A stretch of 64,000 bases of DNA, from contig NZ_JAHBRX010000002.1 in assembly GCF_018398335.1 (NCBI RefSeq), positions 1,302,001 to 1,366,000 of the forward strand. Direction: 5' to 3'. A model generated the notes under the pieces. It saw only the letters and a program-made list of their open reading frames with translations, made no database searches and was not told where the DNA came from. Each line of letters begins with the position of its first letter. The first letter of the stretch is position 1. This stretch comes from Chelatococcus sp. HY11 (lineage in GTDB: Bacteria; Pseudomonadota; Alphaproteobacteria; Rhizobiales; Beijerinckiaceae). Positions 26,360-35,731 of the stretch are shown here, one piece after another. A program made the position numbers and the translations under genes.

Positions 26360-27438
26360 GCAAGAACGCCGCCATGAATTCTTTGCTGATCGAAAATATC
26401 TCCAAGTACTATGGCACGATCCTCGGCGTCGAACGGGTGGACCTGGCCGTCGAGGAAGGCGAACTGATCGCGCTGCTCGGCCCCTCGGGTTGTGGCAAGA
26501 CCACCACGTTACGGATGGTTGCAGGGTTCGTTCCGCCCAGCAGCGGCCGCATTGTCATCGGTGGGCGGGACGTAACGGATCTGCCGCCGCAAGCACGCGA
26601 CACCTCCATGGTATTTCAGTCCTATGCGCTGTTTCCGCATATGACGGTGGCGCAGAATGTTGCTTTCGGCCTGGAAATGCGCCGCGTTCCCCGCCCCGAG
26701 ATTGCCAGCCGTGTCGCGAAAGCGCTCGACATGGTGCAGATGTCGCGCTTCGCTGACCGGCCTTCACCACAACTCTCCGGCGGCCAGCAGCAGCGGGTCG
26801 CGCTGGCGCGGGCCCTGGTGGTCAATCCGGCGATCCTGCTGCTGGACGAGCCGTTGTCTAACCTCGACGCCCGATTGCGCGCCGAGGTGCGCGAGGAGAT
26901 CCGTGATCTGCAACAACGCTTGGGGCTGACCACGATCATGGTGACACATGATCAAGAGGAAGCCCTGGCAATGGCGGACCGTCTGGTCGTGATGGATGTC
27001 GGCCGGGTTCGGCAGATCGGCACTGCGCAGCAAGTTTACGAAACACCGGCCGATCTGTTTGTCGCGGACTTCGTCGGGCGCTGCAACATCCTGCAAGGCG
27101 AGGCGACGGCGGACGGCTTCCGTCTCGGCGCGGGCCAGCCGCCGCTGCCCTGCGAAAACCAACAAGGCCTGATCGGGCCCGCGGCGCTGGCGTTGCGGCC
27201 GGAGAAGATCGCACTTGCCGACGGCGGTGACGGCGTGACGGTCCGACTTCGCAAGATCACCTATCTGGGCGCGACGCTCGAATGCCATCTGGACGCCGGG
27301 GGCCAGTCCCTGGTGGTGACACGCGCCAACGACCGGGGGGCGGATTTCTTGCGAGCTGCGCTGCCCGGTCAGAGCTTTCTGGCAACTTGGGCGCAAATGG
27401 ATGCTCAGGTGCTGCCCAATCAACAGGGGGATCGATGA
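26356..27438 (+). CDS. ABC transporter ATP-binding protein, PotA type
   Basis: About 360 residues from a GTG that overlaps the permease stop (GTGA); an ATG at 26374 is the alternative start. Walker A GPSGCGKTTTLRM, ABC signature [15 protein letters not shown], Walker B ILLLDEPLSNLD and VTHDQEEALAM are all intact. The C-terminal 110 residues form a TOBE-type regulatory domain (ALRPEKIAL), as in PotA/FbpC. Its gene end overlaps a possible start of the binding-protein gene. Confidence 0.95.
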   Translation: MSKNAAMNSLLIENISKYYGTILGVERVDLAVEEGELIALLGPSGCGKTTTLRMVAGFVPPSSGRIVIGGRDVTDLPPQARDTSMVFQSYALFPHMTVAQNVAFGLEMRRVPRPEIASRVAKALDMVQMSRFADRPSPQLSGGQQQRVALARALVVNPAILLLDEPLSNLDARLRAEVREEIRDLQQRLGLTTIMVTHDQEEALAMADRLVVMDVGRVRQIGTAQQVYETPADLFVADFVGRCNILQGEATADGFRLGAGQPPLPCENQQGLIGPAALALRPEKIALADGGDGVTVRLRKITYLGATLECHLDAGGQSLVVTRANDRGADFLRAALPGQSFLATWAQMDAQVLPNQQGDR

Positions 27439-27476
27439 CCACCATGAATGGCCGATCAGCAACAGGGAGCAACGGA

Positions 27477-28511
27477 ATGAAACGGAGAACCTTTCTCGCC
27501 TCCGCAGCCACGCTGGCCGGGACCGCGGCACTTGCCCCGCCCCGGCTTGCGCTGGCTGATCCAAGTCGCATCGTTGTCGGGACCTGGGGCGGCGCCGGAG
27601 CGGAGACCCTGCGCAAGGTCGTAGACGGGCCGTTATCGGCCGCACGCGGGGTCGAGATCATCCAGGACATTGGCAATGGTGAGGCACGCCTGACGAAGCT
27701 GCTGGTCGGACGGCAAAGCAGCCGCGGCACCTTCGATGTAGCGCATCTGAGCGATGCGGACCACCATGTCGCCAGCCTCCAGAACGTGCTTCAACAGATC
27801 GACACCGCCTCCGTGCCGCGCAGCGCTCTGGTGCTGCAAAAGTTACGTAGCCCGGATTCCATACCCTTCGTCTATACCGTTCAGGCAATCATCTATAACC
27901 GCGACCGTGTAACCGAGCCTCCGAAATCCTATGCCGATCTGTGGTCCCCGCGCTGGAAGGACAAGATCGGCTTCGCCGATCAGTTCCATAATCAGGTGAT
28001 CACCGCCGCCGCACTCGCAGCGGGTGGCAGCGTCAGCGACTTTTCGGCTGCGCCTGACAAGCTGCGCGAGCTCAAGAAGCTTGGCGCCCGTGTCTATCCC
28101 TCGCACGAAGCCATCGCCGCCGCTCTGAACTCGGGCGAGATCGATGTAACGATCAGCCTCGCATCGCGGGCGGTATTCTGGGCCCGGTCGGGGGTGCCGG
28201 TCGGCTTCGCGCTGCCGAGCGAGGGCAGTACGCTTCTGGTCTATCGCGCGATGGTGCCCCTCAACGCGCGCAATGCGGCGGGCGCCTGGCTCTATTTGGA
28301 CGCCATGTTGACACCCGAAGCGCAACTGGGCCTGGCTCAAACGATGGCCTGCATGCCGGTGGTGTCAGATGTCGAGCTCCCTCCGGAACTGGCGCAGTTC
28401 CTTCCGATCAGCGCTAAGGATTTCGATCGCTTCCTGCTGCCCGACTTCGCGTATCTGACCAGCGTGCGGGACCGGAACCTGACCTTCTGGCAACGGGAAT
28501 TCCGGGCATGA
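27477..28511 (+). CDS. ABC transporter substrate-binding protein, polyamine type
   Basis: 344 residues from the ATG at 27477, 7 bases after GGGAG; an in-frame ATG at 27435 overlapping the ATPase stop would add 14 residues. The start MKRRTFLASAATLAGTAAL is a twin-arginine export signal. The rest fits the PotD/PotF class: IVVGTWGGAGAETLRK, FVYTVQAIIYNRD, SYADLWSPRWKDKIGF. It delivers an unknown, probably cationic or amide-type compound to the permeases at 25499 and 28508. Confidence 0.92.
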   Translation: MKRRTFLASAATLAGTAALAPPRLALADPSRIVVGTWGGAGAETLRKVVDGPLSAARGVEIIQDIGNGEARLTKLLVGRQSSRGTFDVAHLSDADHHVASLQNVLQQIDTASVPRSALVLQKLRSPDSIPFVYTVQAIIYNRDRVTEPPKSYADLWSPRWKDKIGFADQFHNQVITAAALAAGGSVSDFSAAPDKLRELKKLGARVYPSHEAIAAALNSGEIDVTISLASRAVFWARSGVPVGFALPSEGSTLLVYRAMVPLNARNAAGAWLYLDAMLTPEAQLGLAQTMACMPVVSDVELPPELAQFLPISAKDFDRFLLPDFAYLTSVRDRNLTFWQREFRA

Positions 28512-29389
28512 CGCCCGGTTCCGAACCAGCCTTGCGGCCCCTGTACGGGGAGCGGCCCTTGCGGCTGCTTCTCGTTCCGGCGACGCTTCTGGTCATGGTC
28601 GTGCTGGGCGCACCTCTGGCGCTGCTGTTCCGTATCTCGCTGAACGACTTCAGCCCGACCACGCTGATGACCGAGGCAATGACGATTGACAACTATCGCA
28701 AGGTGTTGACCGATCCGTGGTATCAGGAAATTCTGATAACCACCGTGCTGGTCGCGCTCTGCGCCACCTTGGCGGCACTGGTGCTGGCGATGCCCTCGGC
28801 CTATGCGCTGGCGCGGATGCAAAGCCGCTGGAAAAGCCTTTGCGTCATCCTAACCCTATTCCCGCTGATGATCGGCGGGGTGGTGCGGACTTCCGGCTGG
28901 ATGGCGCTGGCGGGTACCGACGGGGCGTTGAACGTCACGCTGCTGAGGCTGGGACTGATCGGCGCGCCGATCCAGATTATGTACACCAGGGGTATGGTGA
29001 TGGTTGGCCTGCTGGCCCTTGCCATGCCCTATATGATCCTGACGATCTCCGCCACCATCGAGGCGATCCCTCGCCATCTCGAGGAGGCGGCGCTCAATCT
29101 GGGCGCCTCGCCGCTCATTATGTTCCGTCGGGTGATCATGCCACTGGCGTGGCCAGGCATCGCAACAGCCTGCGTGCTGGTGTTCATCATGGCGATGAAC
29201 GCTTATTCCACACCGCGTCTGCTGGGCGGGCCGCAGTTCCGCATGATGTCGCCGACCATCTACGAGGAATTCACGCGCAGCCACAACTGGCCGGGCGGTG
29301 CGGCACTCGCCTTCATACTGCTGATCACCACCATCCTGCTGATCGCCGGAACCTCATTGCTGGCAGCCAGCCGATCTGCGCGCCGTTGA
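28508..29389 (+). CDS. ABC transporter permease, spermidine/putrescine (PotB) type
   Basis: 293 residues, about six membrane helices and an EAA loop at LEEAALNLGASPLIMFRRVIMP. It forms the heterodimeric channel with the permease at 25499. The ATG overlaps the binding-protein stop by four bases. The hydrolase gene follows 41 bp later on the same strand. Confidence 0.93.
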   Translation: MTPGSEPALRPLYGERPLRLLLVPATLLVMVVLGAPLALLFRISLNDFSPTTLMTEAMTIDNYRKVLTDPWYQEILITTVLVALCATLAALVLAMPSAYALARMQSRWKSLCVILTLFPLMIGGVVRTSGWMALAGTDGALNVTLLRLGLIGAPIQIMYTRGMVMVGLLALAMPYMILTISATIEAIPRHLEEAALNLGASPLIMFRRVIMPLAWPGIATACVLVFIMAMNAYSTPRLLGGPQFRMMSPTIYEEFTRSHNWPGGAALAFILLITTILLIAGTSLLAASRSARR

Positions 29390-29430
29390 GGCGCAGCCCC
29401 ACAGACGACATCAACATCGACGAGACCACC

Positions 29431-31296
29431 ATGAGAGATGCTCCTGTCAATCCTGATGGCGAGGCTGAGGCTTGGGTTGTGACGCCGGGCGACTATCTGG
29501 CTACGCGTCCGGGCCATTTCCGGCTGCCTGCCCGGCCCGTATCGCTTTATGTCACGGCTCGCGACGGCTGCCGGCTGGCAGTGGATGTCTGGCTACCGAC
29601 CCCCCTTCCGGCCGGGGCGCGAATCCCGACGATCCTGGTCTCGACGCCTTACTACCGTCGCTTTGCCATGGGGGAGGGCGCCACCGTCGACTCCAGCCCA
29701 AATGTTGCCTATATGCGAGACCTCTTCGTTCCTCGTGGCTACGCCCTGGTGGTGGCTGACGTTCGGGGCACCGGCGCCAGTTTCGGCCGGCGCGACAGCT
29801 TCCGCTCCCCACGCGAACGGTTGGATAGCAGCGATATCGCCGACTGGATCGTCGCCCAGGGCTGGAGTGATGGCAGGCTGGGTGCCACAGGTATCTCTTA
29901 TCTCGGGGCAGCGGCGGATTTTCTCGCCTCGACCGGACACGCCGCAGTCAAGGCCATCGCGCCGCTGTTTTCGGTATGGGATACCTATGCCGACAACTAT
30001 TTTCCCGGTGGCGTCGCGCTCAATCGGCTGACACAGAAATACGACCTGGGGATGATCGGGCTGGACCAGGACAATCGCACGGTGCTGGCGCAGTTCGCCG
30101 CTTTCAACCATCCCGACTATCGGGGCCCGGCGCCGGTAGACGACGATCCCGACGGCGTTCTGCTGGCGGCCGCGATCAGCGAACACTTGTCGAACTTCCG
30201 CCAGACCGATTTCATGCCGGAGTTCCGCTTCCGTGAGGAAGGTTTGCCTTATGATCCGGATTTCTCCTCCGCGTCCTTCAGCCCATATTCCGTCGCCGGT
30301 CAAGTCAGATCGGATGTGGCAATCCTGTCGGTGTCGGGCTGGATGGACGGCGCCGGCTATTGCAACGGCGCCATTTCCCGCTGGCTCACGCTGAACCGCA
30401 ATCCACGCCATCTGCTGCTGGGGCCATGGGACCATGGTGCACGTATTGACATCTCGCCCTGGCGCCGGCGGCAACCGCCAAGTTTCGCGCTCTGGGGCAA
30501 AGTGCTGCGGTTCTTCGACGAATATCTGATGGAGCGCGATACCGGCCTTCGGGCCGAGGCTCCGGTGCATTATTATGTGCTGCACGAGGAGCGCTGGCAT
30601 AGCGCGCACAACTGGCCGCCGGCCGAGACGAGCGTCGTTCTCTATCCCGACGGGGACGGGTTGCTAGGCGAAGGCGCCTCCGGGGCGCCAGGCGAGGATA
30701 GTCATCAAGTCGATTTCAGCATTGGGACCGGCCATCACACCCGATACGAGCGCATCGCCGGTGAGGACGTCCGGACATACTACCCCGACTGGGCCAGCCG
30801 GACCGCGACCCATCTGGCCTATACTACACCGGTGTTGCATCGTGATCTTGCGATTGCCGGCCATGCGATCGCGGATCTGTGGATCGCAAGCGACCAGCCT
30901 GACGCCGCGCTATTTGTCTACTTGACCGAGGTCGGTGCCGATGGCGAGGAATGGCATGTCACGGAAGGGCTGCTGCGCTGCTTGCACCGCAGGGAATCGC
31001 CCGCTCCCGCTTCCTGCCGTGTCGCGTGGCCGTTCCGTAGTTTCCGGCGTGAGGACGCAGCGCCGATGCAACCTGGAAAGCCTGAACGAATCCGCGTTCC
31101 GCTGCTGCCGGTGGGGTGGCGTTTCCTGGCCGGAAGCCGCATCCGCCTCTCGCTGTCCGGCAGCGATGCCGACCATTGCGTTCAGATTCCCCACGGGCGG
31201 CCCCCACGCCTGAGTTTGCTGCGGGGCGGCGACAGGGCTTCGGCGTTATATCTTCCCGTCATATCCGGAAACGCCACGGACCGGAGCCTGACCTGA
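29431..31296 (+). CDS. CocE/NonD-family (peptidase S15 type) hydrolase
   Basis: 621 residues from the ATG at 29431; the open frame begins much further upstream inside the permease gene. It is an alpha/beta hydrolase of the cocaine esterase / X-Pro dipeptidyl-peptidase / glutaryl-7-ACA acylase class. The probable triad is Ser156 (GISYLG), Asp306 (SGWMDGAG) and His335 (GPWDHG). The C-terminal 230 residues fit the jelly-roll CocE domain. There is no signal peptide, so it acts in the cytoplasm. As last gene of the importer operon it probably cleaves an ester or amide bond of the imported compound. Confidence 0.9.
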   Translation: MRDAPVNPDGEAEAWVVTPGDYLATRPGHFRLPARPVSLYVTARDGCRLAVDVWLPTPLPAGARIPTILVSTPYYRRFAMGEGATVDSSPNVAYMRDLFVPRGYALVVADVRGTGASFGRRDSFRSPRERLDSSDIADWIVAQGWSDGRLGATGISYLGAAADFLASTGHAAVKAIAPLFSVWDTYADNYFPGGVALNRLTQKYDLGMIGLDQDNRTVLAQFAAFNHPDYRGPAPVDDDPDGVLLAAAISEHLSNFRQTDFMPEFRFREEGLPYDPDFSSASFSPYSVAGQVRSDVAILSVSGWMDGAGYCNGAISRWLTLNRNPRHLLLGPWDHGARIDISPWRRRQPPSFALWGKVLRFFDEYLMERDTGLRAEAPVHYYVLHEERWHSAHNWPPAETSVVLYPDGDGLLGEGASGAPGEDSHQVDFSIGTGHHTRYERIAGEDVRTYYPDWASRTATHLAYTTPVLHRDLAIAGHAIADLWIASDQPDAALFVYLTEVGADGEEWHVTEGLLRCLHRRESPAPASCRVAWPFRSFRREDAAPMQPGKPERIRVPLLPVGWRFLAGSRIRLSLSGSDADHCVQIPHGRPPRLSLLRGGDRASALYLPVISGNATDRSLT

Positions 31297-31644
31297 AACT
31301 TTGAATGGCATCGCGTGACGTCCACATAATTCGAGGCGTCAGCCCGGATCGTGATCGCGCGTCGCGAAACGGAAGATCGCATGTGGCCCACAGAATTGTC
31401 CGGAGCTTGCCTGGCGACGGCCGGAACGCTCGCAAGGTTCCCGTCCTCTTTTGATCCTGAAGTGCTCGCGTGGCCGTCGTCGTAAACGGGCTCGCATGGG
31501 CCTCGCGGCAAGGCCGAAGGTAAGCTGTGCCTTTTCTCCCAAATCACGTCTCGATTCCCATCTCCATTTAATCTATATTTTTTATAGACATTGTATTTTT
31601 GCCGGCTTAGGCTGGGTTCGACATCAAACGCGCAGGATCCTGTG
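31297..31644 (+). other. Intergenic promoter region
   Basis: 348 bases without a supported gene. The last 80 bases are AT-rich and contain a perfect inverted repeat, listed separately; they likely carry the promoter of the organosulfur operon. Confidence 0.5.
31572..31588 (+). promoter_or_regulatory. Palindromic operator-like site before the monooxygenase operon
   Basis: TCTATA-TTTTT-TATAGA is a perfect inverted repeat 56 bases before the monooxygenase ATG. It is followed by ACATTGTATTTTTG, which resembles half of the 13-bp motif found at 50-64 kb. A regulator is not encoded beside it. Confidence 0.45.
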
Positions 31645-33036
31645 ATGACGAGCCCAAAGCGCCAGCTTCATCTCGGTTTAACCGTTTGGCCCTCGGGCTT
31701 TCACCCTGCCGGATGGCGGCTGCCAGAGGCTCGTACAAACGGCAATTCGAGCCGCGATTTCTTTCGGCGCGTCGCCCAGCTGGCGGAGCGCGGCAAGTTC
31801 GATTTCTTCTTCATTGGTGATCAGGTTGTCGGCTTGCCGGAATGGCAGCACGAGCGCCCGAACCACGTGCTGCGACCTGAGGCGTTGTCGCTGGCCGGCT
31901 TTGTCGCCGGCGTTACCGAGAAGGTCGGCATCGTGACCACAGTCAACGTCACGTATTCCGAGCCCTATTCGGTCGCGCGCGCCACCGCCACGCTGGATCA
32001 CATCAGCGGCGGGCGTATCGGCTGGAACATCGTGACCGGCGAGGCTGAGGCCGCGGCCCGCAACTATGGCCGTAAGGAACACTGGGACAATTCCCGCCGC
32101 TATGAATGGGCGACCGAGTTCGTGCAGGTGGTGAAGGGTTTGTGGGACAGCTGGGAGGACGGCGCCCGCGTCGCGGACAAGCCGAGCGGTGTGTTCATCG
32201 ATGAGAGCAAGGTCCACCGCATCGATTACAACGGCAACTTCTTCTCCGTCGACGGCCCGCTCAATGCCGAAAGGCCGATCCAGGGCCAGATCCCCATCGT
32301 CAATGCCGGACGCTCCGAACGTTCCATCGAGCTCGGCGCCGAATATTCCGATATCAAGTTCACCAACTCCTCCACCCTCGGCTTGGAGGGCGCCAAGGCC
32401 TATTACGCCGACCTCAAGGCGCGGGTGGCGGCGCACGGGCGCAATCCGGACGAGCAGTTCATCATTCCCGGCATCGTCATCTACACGGCGCCGACCGACG
32501 CTGAGGCGCATGATCTCTATCGCCGCATACAGGGGCTGTGGACGATTCCCGTCAAGCTCGAGGAGATTGCCAGCGGCTTCGGCGTCGACCTCTCCGGCCA
32601 TGGGCCGGACACACGGCTGTCTGCGATCCCCGCCTTCGCCAATATCTCCGGCAAGCCGCTCGAATTTCTCGAAGTTGCCCGTGAGCAGTATGGCACCGAT
32701 GACATCACGCTCGCAGAACTCTATCGCTCCTATCACCGCCGTTTCGGCTTCAAGGAGATCGTCGGTGGTCCTTCCACCATCGCCGACGTGCTGCAGCGCT
32801 GGTTCGAGGAACGCGCAGCGGACGGCTTCATGATCTTCCCGCCCTATGTGGAAGGCGCACATGAAGCCTTCGTCGATCTCGTCATTCCCGAACTGCAGAG
32901 GCGCGGCATCTTCCGCACCGAGTACACCGGCTCGACGCTCAGGGACCATTTCGGCCTTGCACGCCCGCCCGACCGCTATAGCCCCGTCCCATCCATCTCG
33001 GAAGAACGCGCCGACGCTGCGCTCGCCGATGCTTGA
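31645..33036 (+). CDS. LLM-class flavin-dependent monooxygenase (NtaA/SnaA/DszA type)
   Basis: 463 residues from the ATG at 31645, with AGGA about 8 bases upstream; a longer frame from 31591 lacks support. It has the bacterial-luciferase fold marks of the NtaA/DszA branch: LGLTVWPSGFHPAGWRLP at the start, DFFFIGDQV, and GGRIGWNIVTG. These enzymes use reduced FMN and oxygen to split C-N or C-S bonds. No flavin reductase gene is nearby, so FMNH2 must come from elsewhere. It heads a tight operon with SsuABC-like transport genes and a rhodanese, which points to sulfur release from an organosulfur compound. Confidence 0.92.
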   Translation: MTSPKRQLHLGLTVWPSGFHPAGWRLPEARTNGNSSRDFFRRVAQLAERGKFDFFFIGDQVVGLPEWQHERPNHVLRPEALSLAGFVAGVTEKVGIVTTVNVTYSEPYSVARATATLDHISGGRIGWNIVTGEAEAAARNYGRKEHWDNSRRYEWATEFVQVVKGLWDSWEDGARVADKPSGVFIDESKVHRIDYNGNFFSVDGPLNAERPIQGQIPIVNAGRSERSIELGAEYSDIKFTNSSTLGLEGAKAYYADLKARVAAHGRNPDEQFIIPGIVIYTAPTDAEAHDLYRRIQGLWTIPVKLEEIASGFGVDLSGHGPDTRLSAIPAFANISGKPLEFLEVAREQYGTDDITLAELYRSYHRRFGFKEIVGGPSTIADVLQRWFEERAADGFMIFPPYVEGAHEAFVDLVIPELQRRGIFRTEYTGSTLRDHFGLARPPDRYSPVPSISEERADAALADA

Positions 33037-33055
33037 TCCCAGAGGCCCGCACGCC

Positions 33056-34021
33056 ATGAAGCTTCTTGCCCGCCTTCACCGTCTCTCACTCCTTGCGCTT
33101 GCGGGCACCGCCTTGCTTGCGGTGGCCACGCCCGTCGAGGCACAGCAGAAGCTTCGCTTCGGCACCTCTGGAGCGTTGAGCAACGAGTCCATCGCCGTCG
33201 CTGTCGCGCTCGACAAGGGCTTCTACAGGGATGCCGGCATCGAGGCCGAGATCGTGAACTTCAAGGGAGGCGCGCCGGCGATTCAAGCACTGGTTGGCAA
33301 GGCTATCGAACTGTGCGTCTGCGCGCCGGAGCATATCATCCGCCTGCGCAATCGCCGGGTGGATGCCAGCGTCATCGTGCCGCTCGACAACGTCACCGGC
33401 TACGCTCTGTTCGGACCGAAGGACGGCCCCGCGAAATCCGTCGTGGACCTGAAAGGTAAGAAGATCGGCATCACCAGCCCGGGCAGCAAGACTGACAATC
33501 TGGTGCGCCTCGCGCTCAGCCGATCGGGCGCCAATCCTGACACCGATGCCCAGATCATCGGTATCGGAGGCACTGCGAACATCCGCACGGCGCTGCAGAC
33601 TGGCAACGTCGAGGCCGGCACCATCAGCGGCTTCGATGCACTGGTTGCGGAGAAGGAATTCGCCGTCGTGCACGACTGGCGCACACAGAAAATCCCCAAT
33701 CTCGCCCTGCTCGGCCTGGAAAGCTGGGCACGCGAGAACCCTCAGCGCACGCGCGCGCTCATCGAGGCGACCCTGAAGGCGGCCAGGCTCTCCGTCGAGG
33801 ACCGCGCGCTGCGCGTTGCCACCCTCACGAAGCTGTTTCCGAATGCGACGACCGACGAGATCCAGCTCGGCGCCGATCGTCTGGTGCGCTCAACCGTGGT
33901 GCAGCCGCGCTTCGAGGAGGTCGAGTTCGAACGGATCCAGGCTGACGTGCTGGAGCTCGAACCCGGCTCCAAGCCGATTAGCTACGACACGTTCAATCCC
34001 GACTTTCTGCGCGGCGAGTGA
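33056..34021 (+). CDS. ABC transporter substrate-binding protein, NMT1/SsuA type
   Basis: 321 residues from the ATG at 33056 (AGAGG 11 bases upstream), which gives a good Sec signal peptide ending VEAQQ; an ATG at 33029 overlapping the previous stop is possible. The mature protein fits the NMT1/THI5-like, sulfonate/nitrate/taurine class: LRFGTSGALSNESIAVAVA and GISPGSKTD-like ITSPGSKTDNLVRLALS. It feeds the permease at 34916. Confidence 0.9.
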   Translation: MKLLARLHRLSLLALAGTALLAVATPVEAQQKLRFGTSGALSNESIAVAVALDKGFYRDAGIEAEIVNFKGGAPAIQALVGKAIELCVCAPEHIIRLRNRRVDASVIVPLDNVTGYALFGPKDGPAKSVVDLKGKKIGITSPGSKTDNLVRLALSRSGANPDTDAQIIGIGGTANIRTALQTGNVEAGTISGFDALVAEKEFAVVHDWRTQKIPNLALLGLESWARENPQRTRALIEATLKAARLSVEDRALRVATLTKLFPNATTDEIQLGADRLVRSTVVQPRFEEVEFERIQADVLELEPGSKPISYDTFNPDFLRGE

Positions 34022-34046
34022 GCGCAAGCGACAAGGACGCGGTGAC

Positions 34047-34919
34047 ATGAGCACGACTGACGCGGCGCTCCGCGCGCGCAACCTGATCACGGTCGAAGAA
34101 CTCGGCGACCGTATCGATCGCGACGAGCGGATCGTCCTTCTCGACATCCGCTTCCGCCTCGGCCAGGGCGACGGACGGCAGGACTATCTCGACGGCCACA
34201 TTCCCGGCGCCGTCTTCGTCGACCTGCCGCACGAGCTCGCGGGCGACGAATATCGCTTCAGCGGGCGCCGGCCGCTGCCGGATGTCCGGACGCTCGAGCG
34301 CGACGCCCGCCGCTGGGGAATCCGTAAGGGCGACGCTGTCGTCGTGTACGACAACAATTCCGGCCAGCAGGCGGCCCGCGCCTGGTGGGTTCTGCGCTGG
34401 GCCGGTATCGCGACTGTGCGCCTGCTCGACGGCGGCCTTGCCGCCTGGATTGCGGCTGGTCGTCCGGTGACGCGGGAGGTGCCGCTGCCGGCGCGGGGCG
34501 ACGTGGAACTGGAGGGAGGGCATCTCCCCGTGTTGACGGCCGAGCTTGCCGCCCAGCGTGCACAGGCCGGCGTCCTTCTCGATGCGCGCGACGCGCAATC
34601 CTATCGGGGCACGCCGGTCCAGCCGGGCAAGCCGCCGGAGGGCCATATCCCCGGCGCCCTCAGCGCGCCGACCACCGCCAATCTGGGGGCTGACGGCCTC
34701 TTCAAGCCAGCGTCCGCGCTCCGCGAGCGCTTCGAGGGGCTCGGCATCGCTGGTGGGCGGGGTCGGGTCGGTGTGTATTGCGGCGGTGGCGTCACCGCCA
34801 CACATCAGGTCCTTGCATTGAGCACGATCGGCATTGAGGCCGAGCTATTCGTTGGCTCCTGGTCAGCCTGGAGTTCCGATCCCAGCCGCTCGGTGGCGAC
34901 AGGGGACGATCCACAATGA
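34047..34919 (+). CDS. Sulfurtransferase, thiosulfate/3-mercaptopyruvate type (two rhodanese domains)
   Basis: 290 residues from the ATG at 34047 with AAGGA 9 bases upstream. Two tandem rhodanese domains, residues about 10-135 and 160-285. The catalytic Cys245 sits in YCGGGVTATH, close to the CGSGVTA loop of SseA. Such enzymes carry a persulfide sulfur to an acceptor such as cyanide or thiol. Its place between binding protein and permease genes, overlapping the latter by four bases, suggests that it handles sulfur freed from the imported compound. Confidence 0.93.
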   Translation: MSTTDAALRARNLITVEELGDRIDRDERIVLLDIRFRLGQGDGRQDYLDGHIPGAVFVDLPHELAGDEYRFSGRRPLPDVRTLERDARRWGIRKGDAVVVYDNNSGQQAARAWWVLRWAGIATVRLLDGGLAAWIAAGRPVTREVPLPARGDVELEGGHLPVLTAELAAQRAQAGVLLDARDAQSYRGTPVQPGKPPEGHIPGALSAPTTANLGADGLFKPASALRERFEGLGIAGGRGRVGVYCGGGVTATHQVLALSTIGIEAELFVGSWSAWSSDPSRSVATGDDPQ

Positions 34920-35731
34920 CCGTGATCGACGACAGCCCGACGGCGCGGGCGGGCGCAAAGCGCCGTGGCGCATCATTTGTGCCCGCCTCACTCCGCCTCG
35001 CCATCGACAGGATGCTGCTTCTCGTCATCCTTCTGGCGACATGGGAGATCTCTGCGCGCTTTCTGGTTGATCCCTTGTGGATCAGCCAGCCGAGTTTGAT
35101 CGTCGAGCGCTTGTGGCGGCTCGGCGCCTCGGGGATGTTATGGGTCCATAGCTGGACAACGATCAAGGAAGCCGGTCTCGGCCTGCTGCTCGCCTTCGTG
35201 GTCGGCGTGCCGCTCGGGATCTTCATGGCGCGGGCAAAATACACGGGCGAAGTGGTCGAGCCCTTCGTGATGGCGCTCTACAGCACGCCGCGCGTAGCGC
35301 TGGCGCCGCTGTTCATCATGTGGTTCGGCATCGACCTGCTCTCCAAGGTGATGATGGCCTTCTCCATCGTTGTCTTCATCTTCATCCTCAACATCAACGA
35401 GGGTCTGAAGACCATAGACAAGGATCTCATCGATCTGTTCCGTACCATGCGCGCGCCGCGCCACTATGTGGTGCGCAAGGTGCTGATCCCTTGGATTGAA
35501 CCGTGGATCATCGCCTCGCTGCGGCTCGCCATCGGTTCGGCGTTGATCGGCGCCATCGTGGCGGAGCTGATCGGTTCGAGCTCCGGCCTTGGCTGGTACA
35601 TCGAGCATAGTGCCGGCCGCCTCGACACCACCGGCGTTTTCGCGGGCATCGCCGTGCTGGTGGTGATCGCGGTGCTGGCGAATGCGGCGGTCGGCTGGGT
35701 CGAACGTCGGCGGCTGGGATGGCGACGCTGA
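34916..35731 (+). CDS. ABC transporter permease, SsuC/TauC type
   Basis: 271 residues, six or so helices, with the EAA-like loop LFRTMRAPRHYVVRKVLIP near residue 175. It belongs to the nitrate/sulfonate/taurine class of single-permease importers. It is overlapped at both ends by its neighbours (rhodanese and ATPase), so it is part of one transcript. Confidence 0.94.
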   Translation: MTVIDDSPTARAGAKRRGASFVPASLRLAIDRMLLLVILLATWEISARFLVDPLWISQPSLIVERLWRLGASGMLWVHSWTTIKEAGLGLLLAFVVGVPLGIFMARAKYTGEVVEPFVMALYSTPRVALAPLFIMWFGIDLLSKVMMAFSIVVFIFILNINEGLKTIDKDLIDLFRTMRAPRHYVVRKVLIPWIEPWIIASLRLAIGSALIGAIVAELIGSSSGLGWYIEHSAGRLDTTGVFAGIAVLVVIAVLANAAVGWVERRRLGWRR

